A DNA stretch of 64,000 nt from CALISC01 sp963542545. GTDB lineage: Bacteria; Bacillota_I; Bacilli_A; Acholeplasmatales; Acholeplasmataceae. The position numbers and the translations under genes were made by a program. Shown here in pieces: positions 17,429-24,946 of this stretch (positions are counted from its first letter, which is position 1; each line of letters opens with the position of its first letter). The stretch spans positions 1-64,000 of the forward strand of contig CAUTWO010000001.1 in assembly GCA_963542545.1 (NCBI GenBank), given 5' to 3'. The notes under the pieces were generated by a model. It was not told where the DNA came from and made no database searches. It saw only the letters and a list, made by a program, of their open reading frames with translations.

Positions 17429-17682
17429 GCTACTAATCACACGGTAATTTACTTACACTTGTAGTGCTTAATATGTTTTTACTGAGTTTTACATACAGTT
17501 ACCCTACAAATTATGAGTATTGCCTACTTTTTTTCTGTGTATTGTTCTATTTTTTTATAGTCAATAATCGCTTTTTCTATGTGTTCTCTAGTTTTTTTGT
17601 AGAAGTATTTTACTTTTTATATCTAGTCAGACAATTTGTGGCATTTACCCTACTTTTTTGTGTTTTGCCCTACATTACCCTA
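17429..17682. other. T-rich intergenic stretch with TACCCTAC repeats
   Basis: The octamer TACCCTAC occurs at 17500-17507, 17646-17653 and 17676-17683, and GCCCTAC at 17667-17673; the last octamer reaches the stop codon of the methyltransferase gene. Otherwise the stretch is strongly T-rich on the plus strand. I see no credible gene. It would be the untranslated 3' end of the methyltransferase mRNA. The meaning of the repeats is unknown. Confidence 0.5.
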
Positions 17683-19026
17683 CTAACTGTTTTGCTGTAT
17701 TTTTTTAGACAAAAGTGCCACAGTTTCAACGTGTGCAGTATATGGAAACATGTCAAAACCTTTAATTGAAGTAATTTCATATTCTTCTGTAAGCATTTTT
17801 AAGTCTTTAACTAAAGTTTCAACATTACAAGATACGTAAACCACATTTCTTGGTTTTTTTGCGCAAATAAACTTGCATACTGTTTCACCCAGTCCGGTTC
17901 TTGGCGGGTCAAATAACATCACATCAAAATCGTGTTTTTTATAGTCTACCCAGGTCAAAACATTTGAAACCACAGCCTTGGCGTTAGGTATTTTGTTTTC
18001 GTATATATTTTTCTTTAAAGCCAACACTTGGTCTTTAACTAGCTCAACACAATACACTTCTTTAACTTTGCTGGCGAGTTCTAGTCCAAAAACACCAACT
18101 CCCGAAAAAGCATCTAAAAGGATGTCAGTTGGTCTAAATATTTTAAAGTCTTTAATGTAGGTAAGTATGTTTTGAAATGTATGGTAGTTTAACTGAAAGA
18201 AAGAGCTTGCAGTAATATAGTAATTTTTATTTAAAAAATTAGTGTTAAAAAAGTATTGGCCTTTAAGTAGTCTATAGTCAGTCTCATGTTGTTTTGTGGT
18301 TTTGTCTTTATAGACAAAAACACCAAATTGTTTAAGTGAAAACTCAGAACTATAAATTAAGTTAGTAAGTGCTTTGAAATTATGTTCACCATAAACATGT
18401 AAGTTAACTGCTAAATCTAAGTTAGTTGCTTTACGTACAGAGACTGCAAACAGACCAAGCGGTTTTTTATCTACTACTGGAAAGTTAACTTCGCTAAGTG
18501 CTTTTTTAAAATAATTTAAAAAACTAGTGATTAACTCGTCTTGTGAAATTAAGTTATTAGTCGGTTCAACTAAATTAGTGTTCGGTCTGTATAGACCCCA
18601 TTCAATTGCTTTATTGATTTGTTTAAATAAAACTGTTGTTTCATTGCGATAATTTAAAGGATTTAAAGTACCTTCGAAGTGTTTGAAAGTTTTGGGGTTG
18701 ATGTGTTTTCTTAGTTTTCCTTTAACATGGAAAACTATTTTTTTGTATTTATATTCAAGTGTTGCCGGATAAGTTAGGTGGATAAGAGGAAGCCCTATAG
18801 TTTCTGAAAAACTTGCGGAAACCTCGGCTCTTTTTGGCGACCTTTGAATAATTTTAAGAATTTTGCCAATAAGTGCACCTCGATTGTTTCTCTCAATTTC
18901 TGCTTCTATTTCTTCACCCTCTGCAGCTCCATATATATAGACTGGCTGGTTGTTTGAGTAAGCGATACCTTCGCCGTCATTGCCAGTTTTTAAAATATTT
19001 AATTTTACTATTTCTTTTCTATCCAT
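17683..19026 (-). CDS. rlmCD: 23S rRNA uracil-5 methyltransferase, RlmCD/TrmA family
   Basis: About 447 residues from the ATG at 19026 (a TTG at 19032 is also in frame). N-terminal TRAM domain, then a SAM-binding core with LLDAFSGVGVFGLELA, DPPRTGL and the catalytic Cys in VVYVSCN. The usual four-Cys iron-sulfur site between TRAM and core is missing: after SPKRAEV the expected Cys positions are Ser, Thr, Leu and others. The enzyme should still methylate U in 23S rRNA; which site is not clear. It overlaps rsmG by 19 bases. Confidence 0.88.
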   Translation of the reverse strand: MDRKEIVKLNILKTGNDGEGIAYSNNQPVYIYGAAEGEEIEAEIERNNRGALIGKILKIIQRSPKRAEVSASFSETIGLPLIHLTYPATLEYKYKKIVFHVKGKLRKHINPKTFKHFEGTLNPLNYRNETTVLFKQINKAIEWGLYRPNTNLVEPTNNLISQDELITSFLNYFKKALSEVNFPVVDKKPLGLFAVSVRKATNLDLAVNLHVYGEHNFKALTNLIYSSEFSLKQFGVFVYKDKTTKQHETDYRLLKGQYFFNTNFLNKNYYITASSFFQLNYHTFQNILTYIKDFKIFRPTDILLDAFSGVGVFGLELASKVKEVYCVELVKDQVLALKKNIYENKIPNAKAVVSNVLTWVDYKKHDFDVMLFDPPRTGLGETVCKFICAKKPRNVVYVSCNVETLVKDLKMLTEEYEITSIKGFDMFPYTAHVETVALLSKKIQQNS

Positions 19027-19637
19027 ACGCAAACTCTTTCACCCAATTCAAAAGGCAAGACAAACTTGGTTAGGGAAATATTTTTAACTAAATTAACTAA
19101 ATTAGTTTTCCCAAACTCATCAATTTCCTCAGTGGCTTTAGTCGCTTTATAGAAACACATTTTGCCACCTTTCGTTAATTTAGGCAAAGCGTACTTAACT
19201 AGCGAAGTAAGGTCAGTAACTGCGCGGGCTGTAACTAAATCAACTAAAACTCCTTTAATGTTTTCAACTCTATCATTAATAACTTTTAAGTTAGTCAAGT
19301 TTAGTTCATCTTTAACTAATGTTAAAAACCTTGCTTTTTTGCCAATAGACTCTGTTAAAATAACTTCAACGCTTGGAAAAAATAAAGCAATGACAATACC
19401 TGGAAATCCCGCACCTGAGCCAATATCTAAGATAGACTTGGATTGAATTAAGCCAGGGTTTTTGAAAAAAGGTAAAACGGAATCTAGAATATGTTTAACT
19501 AAAAACTCAGTTTTATCAACGATTCTAGTTAAATTAACTTTTTTATTTTCTTCAATTAAAAGTGAGTAATACTTGTCAATTTTTAAAACTAGTTCGTCTG
19601 TTAATCCGATGTTAAATTTGCTAAAAATGTCTTTCAT
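19008..19637 (-). CDS. rsmG: 16S rRNA G527 methyltransferase
   Basis: 209-residue GidB family enzyme that makes 7-methylguanosine at position 527 of 16S rRNA. The SAM-binding motif DIGSGAGFPGIVIA is clear, followed by ESIGKKARFL and VTARAV. It starts two bases after the mnmG stop, the classical gidA-gidB pairing. It overlaps the methyltransferase gene downstream, so this is a short RNA-modification operon. Confidence 0.95.
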   Translation of the reverse strand: MKDIFSKFNIGLTDELVLKIDKYYSLLIEENKKVNLTRIVDKTEFLVKHILDSVLPFFKNPGLIQSKSILDIGSGAGFPGIVIALFFPSVEVILTESIGKKARFLTLVKDELNLTNLKVINDRVENIKGVLVDLVTARAVTDLTSLVKYALPKLTKGGKMCFYKATKATEEIDEFGKTNLVNLVKNISLTKFVLPFELGERVCVWIEKK

Positions 19638-19639
19638 GG

Positions 19640-21508
19640 TTATCTTTTCTCTTTACTTTTTTGAATATAGATAGAAAGAATTTGAATATCGCTTGGATTA
19701 ACTCCAAGTATTCTAGAGGCTTGTCCTAAAGTTTTTGGTCTGACCTTCTCTAATTTTTCTCTACATTCAAAGGCCAAGTTAGCAACTTGTGTGTAGTCAA
19801 TGTTAGCAGGAATTTTAAAGTTTTCAAGGAACTTAAACTTCTCAGCAGTCTTGATTTCCTTTAAGATGTAGCCTTCGTATTTAATTTGTATCTCTGCGGC
19901 AAGTCTGACTTCTTCTGGAAATTTTTCTTTTATAAAAGAACTTAAAACCTTTAAATTAACCTCTGGTCTTTTAAGTAAATTTGCTAAAGAAATTGACTCA
20001 TAAAGTGAAATGTTGTGTTTGGAAAGATGGCTTAAAACTACTTTGGTAGGAGTGATTTTTGTGTTTATTAAAATCTCGGTTAATCGCTTAACTAGCCCTT
20101 TTTTAAGTAAATATTTTTGATATGTTTCGCTATCTATCAGACCTCTATTATAAGCAATTTCAGACAGTCTAAAGTCGGCGTTGTCATCTCTTAAAAGTAG
20201 TCTATACTCTGCACGAGATGTAAGCATTCTATAAGGTTCGTCTGCTCCCTTGGTAACTATATCGTCAATCAAAACACCAGTGTAGGCCTCATTTCTTTTT
20301 AAAATAAGCGGTTCAATGTTGTCAATTTTAGCAGCAGCATTTGTGCCTGCAATCAAACCTTGACATGCGGCTTCTTCATATCCAGAAGTTCCGTTAATTT
20401 GACCTGCAGTAAACAAGTTTTTAAGGATTTTGGTTTCTAAAGACAAATATAGTTGAAAAGGATTGATAGCGTCGTACTCAATTGCGTAGCCATATCTAAT
20501 TATTTTACCTTCCTCAAAGCCAGGTAAACTTGCAACTAACTTTCTTTGAACAAAACGCGGAAGTGATGTAGAAAGGCCTTGTAAGTAGGTTAAGTTGTTT
20601 TTAATACTTTCTGGTTCTACAAAAATTTGGTGAATATCTTTTTCTTTGAATCTAACAATTTTGTCTTCAATTGAAGGACAATATCGTGGACCTCTACCTT
20701 CAATTACTCCAGAATACAGTGGTGAATATTTTAGATTTTCCAAAATTGTCTCTTTAGTATTCATGGTTGTATGGAGGGTATGCAGATTTAAATTTGCTTT
20801 GTGCTTGGCCTTTGTGTAGTATGAAAATCTAAGTTCTGGGTTGTTCTCATCTTGATTTACAAGTTCAGCAAAGTCAATTGAGTTTGAGTCAATTCGCGGC
20901 GGAGTTCCAGTTTTTAGTCTCACGATTTCAAAACCTGCTTTTCTCAAAGACTCAGAAATACCTGAAGTTGTGCGTTTGCCGTCAGGTCCAGTTTGATAAG
21001 TTTCTCTACCTATCAAAATTCGTGATGCTAAATAAGTGCCAGTTGTTAATACTACGGTTTTGGCAAAATACTTTGTATTACTTTCAGTAATCGCCCCAAC
21101 TACTGTTTGGTTTTTAACTAACAACCCAGTTGCATATTCATGCAAGAAAACTATGTTTTTTAGTTTCTTTAATTCTTTTAACATGTTTTTCGGATAAATT
21201 TCTTTGTCAATTTGTGCACGAAGTGCCCAAACACCAGGACCTTTAGATGAGTTTAGCCTACGCATTTGAATGGTAGCACTGTCTGCAACTTTGGCCATCA
21301 AACCACCCAGTGCGTCAATTTCTCGCACTAAAACACCCTTCGCAGGTCCACCAATTGACGGATTGCAGGGAAGGGTGGCAATTTGAGATTTATCTCCTGT
21401 AATAAATAAAACTGACTTGCCTAAACGAGAAAGGGCAGCGGCGGCCTCAATACCGGCGTGCCCTGCCCCAATTACGATTGAGTCAAATATACAATTATTT
21501 AACTGCAT
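19640..21508 (-). CDS. mnmG: tRNA uridine-5-carboxymethylaminomethyl modification enzyme, FAD subunit
   Basis: GidA/MnmG works with MnmE to modify U34 of several tRNAs using FAD and methylene-THF. The N-terminal FAD motif is VIGAGHAGIEAA; the conserved CNPSIGGPAKG and a C-terminal helical domain ending in the SR..VNPSDI region are present. The length of about 622 is normal. The start is either the ATG at 21508 or a TTG at 21514, which has GTGGA at a better distance; both lie inside the 3' end of tkt. MnmE is not in the window. Confidence 0.96.
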   Translation of the reverse strand: MQLNNCIFDSIVIGAGHAGIEAAAALSRLGKSVLFITGDKSQIATLPCNPSIGGPAKGVLVREIDALGGLMAKVADSATIQMRRLNSSKGPGVWALRAQIDKEIYPKNMLKELKKLKNIVFLHEYATGLLVKNQTVVGAITESNTKYFAKTVVLTTGTYLASRILIGRETYQTGPDGKRTTSGISESLRKAGFEIVRLKTGTPPRIDSNSIDFAELVNQDENNPELRFSYYTKAKHKANLNLHTLHTTMNTKETILENLKYSPLYSGVIEGRGPRYCPSIEDKIVRFKEKDIHQIFVEPESIKNNLTYLQGLSTSLPRFVQRKLVASLPGFEEGKIIRYGYAIEYDAINPFQLYLSLETKILKNLFTAGQINGTSGYEEAACQGLIAGTNAAAKIDNIEPLILKRNEAYTGVLIDDIVTKGADEPYRMLTSRAEYRLLLRDDNADFRLSEIAYNRGLIDSETYQKYLLKKGLVKRLTEILINTKITPTKVVLSHLSKHNISLYESISLANLLKRPEVNLKVLSSFIKEKFPEEVRLAAEIQIKYEGYILKEIKTAEKFKFLENFKIPANIDYTQVANLAFECREKLEKVRPKTLGQASRILGVNPSDIQILSIYIQKSKEKR

Positions 21509-23399
21509 TTTCAATAAAATCCACTAAATCTGCTTTGGTGAATTTTAATTTTTCGCGAATTTCGGCTTCAGATGAACTTAGTCCAAAATTATTTATTCCA
21601 AAAACGTGAGGTGTGTATTTATACCAAGAATAAGCAGAGCCTGCTTCTACTGCTATAATTTTAGCGTTGCCTAAAATCTCTGCTTGCTCAGATTTAGTAA
21701 GTCTGTCAAACAAGAAGCAAGAAGGCATGGAAACTACGCGCACACCTTGACCTTTAGTTTCAAGGACTTTTGCTGCTTCAATTGCTAAAGAAACTTCTGA
21801 ACCAGTTGCAATTAAAGTAAGTAAGTGTTTGTTTTGCTCAGGCTTAATAATGTAGGCTCCTTTTTGAATGTCTAGTTGAGAGTTTGGGTTTTCTAATACG
21901 TTTTGGCGAGTTAAAACCAAAACTGAAGGAAAGTCGTTTTCAGAAAGCATTAACTTATAAGCCGCCAAAGTTTCTTTAAAGTCGCACGGTCTAATCACGT
22001 TTACATTTGGCATACATCTAAGTTGCGCAAGATGTTCAATTGGTTGATGGGTTGGTCCGTCTTCGCCTAAAAATACAGAGTCATGGGTAAAAATATACAT
22101 CACTGGTAGTTTTTGTAGAGCTGACAAACGAATTGCTGGAAACATATAGTTAGAGAAAACAAAAAAACCAGAGACAAAAGGTCTAAGTACACCAGTTTGT
22201 GCAATCCCATTGGCAATTGCTGCCATTGAGTGTTCGCGAACTCCGAAGTTTAAGTTGCGTCCAAGTCTGTTGGTGTGATCGAAATCACCATCTACTCCTT
22301 TTACGCAAGTTGATGAAGAAAGGTCAGCAGATCCACCAATTAACGCAGGAACTTGGCTAGAAATATGAGTCAAGATGTCGCCAGAAGACTTGCGAGTTGC
22401 TTGTTTTTCAGGGATTTTTGCGAGCAATTCGCTTAAATCAAAGTCTAGACTTTGCTTGTTAAGTGGTTTTAATTTAGAGTAGGCTGTGTATTTTTCCAGA
22501 CCTCTTTTTAAGAAATTATCTTGAAAATGTTTGTAAACCAGTGGATCTACTTCAAATGGTTTTAATTGGTATCCAAGTTTTTCAGCAAGTAAGTCACGTT
22601 CTGCTACACCAAGTGGAGAGCCGTGAACTTTGTTTGTAGCCTCTTTTGTTGCACCTTGTCCAATTGTGGTTTTCATTTCAATAACAGTAGGAAGTTCTGA
22701 TTCTTTAGCCAAGCGGATTGCTTCTAAAAACTCGGCCTTATCGTAAGGGTTGGTTACCAAAATATAGTTCCAACCGTCGGCCAAGAACTTTAATTTAAAA
22801 TTAGTTTCGCAAGTTAAAGAAGTTGGCCCGTCTAGTTGAATGTTGTTTGAGTCAAACAACATAATTAACTTATTTAGTTTAAGTCGGCCGGCTAAAGAAA
22901 TCGCTTCCATAGCAACACCTTCTTGCAGGTCTCCGTCTCCGCATAAGCAGTATGTATAGTAGTCTGTATTTGCAGGTCCATTTACTTTGTTTAAATGAGC
23001 CTCTGCAATTGCTGAACCTACCGCCATTGCAACGCCTTGTCCAAGTGGACCAGTTGTCGCCTCAACTCCTGGAGTTTCTCTAAACTCAGGGTGACCTGGT
23101 GTGTTTCCAGGTCTACGAAAGTTCTTTAAGTTATCAATTGTTAAATCAAATCCTGCAAGATGCAAAAGTGAGTAAAGCAAAGCAGAACCATGGCCTGCAG
23201 ATAAATAAAAACGGTCGCGGTTTGGCCAAAGTGGGTCTTTTGGGTTTTGATTGATTGCGTAGTTGTAAAGATAGTAAAGCGGAGCGGCTGCCCCTAAAAC
23301 TATCCCTGGGTGTCCTGAGTTGACGTTGTTAATGGTGTCAACTCCAAGCATCTTAAGGGTATCTATGCAAAGTTTATCTAAATCTTTTTCGGTTTTCAT
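21495..23399 (-). CDS. tkt: Transketolase
   Basis: 634-residue thiamine-diphosphate enzyme of the non-oxidative pentose phosphate pathway. The N-terminal GHPG motif (SGHPGIVLGAA), the ThDP motif GDGDLQEG...N, the pyrimidine domain with the catalytic Glu region (FGVREHSMAAIANG) and the HDSVFLGEDGPTHQPIEHL stretch are intact. Its ATG shares one base with the stop of the upstream membrane protein gene (TAATG). It supplies glyceraldehyde 3-phosphate and pentoses. Confidence 0.97.
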   Translation of the reverse strand: MKTEKDLDKLCIDTLKMLGVDTINNVNSGHPGIVLGAAAPLYYLYNYAINQNPKDPLWPNRDRFYLSAGHGSALLYSLLHLAGFDLTIDNLKNFRRPGNTPGHPEFRETPGVEATTGPLGQGVAMAVGSAIAEAHLNKVNGPANTDYYTYCLCGDGDLQEGVAMEAISLAGRLKLNKLIMLFDSNNIQLDGPTSLTCETNFKLKFLADGWNYILVTNPYDKAEFLEAIRLAKESELPTVIEMKTTIGQGATKEATNKVHGSPLGVAERDLLAEKLGYQLKPFEVDPLVYKHFQDNFLKRGLEKYTAYSKLKPLNKQSLDFDLSELLAKIPEKQATRKSSGDILTHISSQVPALIGGSADLSSSTCVKGVDGDFDHTNRLGRNLNFGVREHSMAAIANGIAQTGVLRPFVSGFFVFSNYMFPAIRLSALQKLPVMYIFTHDSVFLGEDGPTHQPIEHLAQLRCMPNVNVIRPCDFKETLAAYKLMLSENDFPSVLVLTRQNVLENPNSQLDIQKGAYIIKPEQNKHLLTLIATGSEVSLAIEAAKVLETKGQGVRVVSMPSCFLFDRLTKSEQAEILGNAKIIAVEAGSAYSWYKYTPHVFGINNFGLSSSEAEIREKLKFTKADLVDFIENAVK

Positions 23400-24040
23400 T
23401 ATTTTTCTTTAGATTCTTTGGCTATTGGTTCTTCAACTTCAACAGGTTCTACTGTTTTGTCTGCTGAGTTTGCAGCAACTTCTTGATTTAACACGGTTTT
23501 TTTGTATTCTTCAGTTTCTGCCTCTAAGGCTTTGAAGTTATCTTCTCCAACTAAGGCTAAAATGTTTGTAAAAAACTTATTGTGAAGCGCTGCCATTTTT
23601 TTAGTAATTTGGCGAGAAATTCCAAAAACTAGACCAAAAACAACAATTAAAAGTCCAATTAACACCCAAAATGACCAAGATTTAACTTGTGGGAACTTAG
23701 AAGAAAGCACGGCGATAGTGGTGGCAGCTGCAATAAAGCCAATTAGTATTCCTAAAAATACTGGAATAAAAATGCGGTTTTTAATTGAGTTAATGCCGTC
23801 TGCGTACGCCAAGTATTCAGCGTTCACGTCTTGTTCGTAAAGTCTTTTAATTGAACCTGTTTCAAAATAAGCCTGGTCAATTAACAGTCTTGCAGTTTGC
23901 GGAGTAATGTCCCAAACTTTAAGTAGACCTTTTTTGTGCCAAATAGCTTTTTCTGAATCCGTCATAAAGTATATTTCTAGAGTTCTTTTGTCAATTTGTT
24001 GAGTGTAGGCAGGCACTCTGTCAGTTAAATTGAATTTCAT
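23399..24040 (-). CDS. Two-helix membrane protein of unknown function
   Basis: 213 residues: an N-terminal cytoplasmic region of about 85 residues, two adjacent transmembrane helices (about 89-112 and 122-142), and an acidic C-terminal tail rich in Glu, Val and Pro. Strong ribosome binding site (AAGGAGG). It lies between the SRP RNA and tkt on the same strand and is coupled to tkt by a one-base overlap. I do not recognise a family. Confidence 0.65.
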   Translation of the reverse strand: MKFNLTDRVPAYTQQIDKRTLEIYFMTDSEKAIWHKKGLLKVWDITPQTARLLIDQAYFETGSIKRLYEQDVNAEYLAYADGINSIKNRIFIPVFLGILIGFIAAATTIAVLSSKFPQVKSWSFWVLIGLLIVVFGLVFGISRQITKKMAALHNKFFTNILALVGEDNFKALEAETEEYKKTVLNQEVAANSADKTVEPVEVEEPIAKESKEK

Positions 24041-24061
24041 AAATCCTCCTTACTAGGTTTT

Positions 24062-24180
24062 AAAAAATGTTTCCTTTTAAAGACCATTGGCCACAATGGC
24101 TATATCCTGATGGCTGCTTCAATCAAGACCTGACCCGTTCAGATAAGTCAATCGGCCAATGGCTTTTAAAAGGAAACATC
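24062..24180 (-). ncRNA. ffs: Signal recognition particle RNA (small bacterial type)
   Basis: Read on the minus strand, the ends pair in a long stem (GTTTCCTTTTAAA... with ...TTTAAAAGGAAAC, then GCCATTGG with CCAATGG). The apical part contains the SRP core GGTCAGGTC and GAAGCAGCC at about 24112-24135. The apical loop between them is TTGATT (plus-strand 24121-24126) instead of the usual C-GGAA-G. A T-run (24062-24067) after the closing stem can terminate transcription. It sits directly after tadA, as in Bacillus (tadA-scr). It binds Ffh to target nascent membrane proteins. Confidence 0.92.
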
Positions 24181-24194
24181 TAAAATCTTTGCCT

Positions 24195-24644
24195 CTACAG
24201 GCGTTTAAAGAATTTTTTTAGCAACTCAGCTGCCTCATCTACCTTAACAAAAGTTAATTTAGTGTGAGCGGTGGGTTGTAGAAAAATCTCTTTTCTGATT
24301 TTTTGACTAAAAACTGTTGGATCTTTGGCCAAAAAAATACATTCTTTTATTCTAGCAACAGCAATCGCCGCTGCACAAAGCACACAAGGTTCAAGGGTGG
24401 ATATCATCACGCAGTCTTCGAGTTTCCAAGTTTTTAGGCGTTTAGTCGCTTTCTTTAAAGCAGTAATTTCTGCGTGTCCAAAAATATCGTGTTTGTGTTC
24501 TTTGGTGTTATAACCAGTTGCGATAATTTCTCCATCTTTTAAAATGAGCGCACCAACTGGCACTTCTGCACAAGCCAAGGCTTTTTTGGCAAGCCTCAGG
24601 GCATGTGCAAAATGTTTATTTCTATTTTCCTGGTTTTTGTTCAA
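24195..24644 (-). CDS. tadA: tRNA-specific adenosine deaminase
   Basis: 149-residue zinc deaminase that converts A34 to inosine in tRNA-Arg. The HAE motif is at 57-59 and PCVLC at 86-90. The only plausible start is a TTG at 24644, as no in-frame ATG lies before the conserved AKKAL..EVPVGA block. No Shine-Dalgarno sequence is seen; the gene overlaps the end of rpmE by 23 bases, so translation is probably coupled. It is followed by the SRP RNA. Confidence 0.93.
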   Translation of the reverse strand: MNKNQENRNKHFAHALRLAKKALACAEVPVGALILKDGEIIATGYNTKEHKHDIFGHAEITALKKATKRLKTWKLEDCVMISTLEPCVLCAAAIAVARIKECIFLAKDPTVFSQKIRKEIFLQPTAHTKLTFVKVDEAAELLKKFFKRL

Positions 24645-24840
24645 TATTGTAGCGTTTGTTGAACTTATCTACACGACCTTGGGCTTGGACAAATTGTTGT
24701 GTGCCTGTGTAGAAAGCGTGGCATTGTGAACATGTATCTACTTTAATTTCTTTGGCAGTAGATTGAGTTTTGAACTTAGAACCACAAGTTGAACAAATAA
24801 CTTCAACTTCATTAAATTCAGGATGAATTGCTTTTTTCAT
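24622..24840 (-). CDS. rpmE: Ribosomal protein bL31, zinc-binding form
   Basis: 72 residues starting MKKAIHP. Zinc ligands are visible as CSTC and CSQCH, making this the C+ (RpmE) rather than the zinc-free paralogue. Ribosome binding site AAAAAAGGAG. A small hairpin (stem TGGTAG/CTACCA) stands just upstream of the ribosome binding site at about 24858-24873. The gene follows rpoC after a hairpin and overlaps tadA. Confidence 0.95.
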   Translation of the reverse strand: MKKAIHPEFNEVEVICSTCGSKFKTQSTAKEIKVDTCSQCHAFYTGTQQFVQAQGRVDKFNKRYNIEQKPGK

Positions 24841-24882
24841 GTGTATAAACTCCTTTTTTGGTAGCAGTCTACCATTATTTTA

Positions 24883-24918
24883 ACACATCCGGCTTACTTT
24901 AAAGTAAGGCGGATGTGT
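24883..24918 (-). terminator. Hairpin after rpoC
   Basis: A 9-bp stem (24883-24891 with 24910-24918), one mismatch and a further 5-bp stem (24893-24897 with 24904-24908) with a TTTAAA loop. On the minus strand it is followed by TTAAAATAAT, so the T-tract is poor and termination may be partial; on the plus strand five T follow. It lies 29 bases after the rpoC stop and may attenuate read-through into rpmE. Confidence 0.6.
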
Positions 24919-24946
24919 ATTTTTGCTATTTTGTTTGGTTAATAAA

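Noticed and set aside
17464..17769. Open frame on the plus strand giving a 101-residue, Phe/Tyr/Leu-rich peptide
   Set aside because: It starts with GTG without a ribosome binding site, lies in a T-rich untranslated region, and its end runs antisense into the methyltransferase gene; T-rich DNA gives such hydrophobic frames by chance.
24062..24180. SRP RNA on the plus strand or a simple terminator
   Set aside because: Only the minus strand reads GGUCAGGUC...GAAGCAGCC, and synteny with minus-strand tadA agrees.
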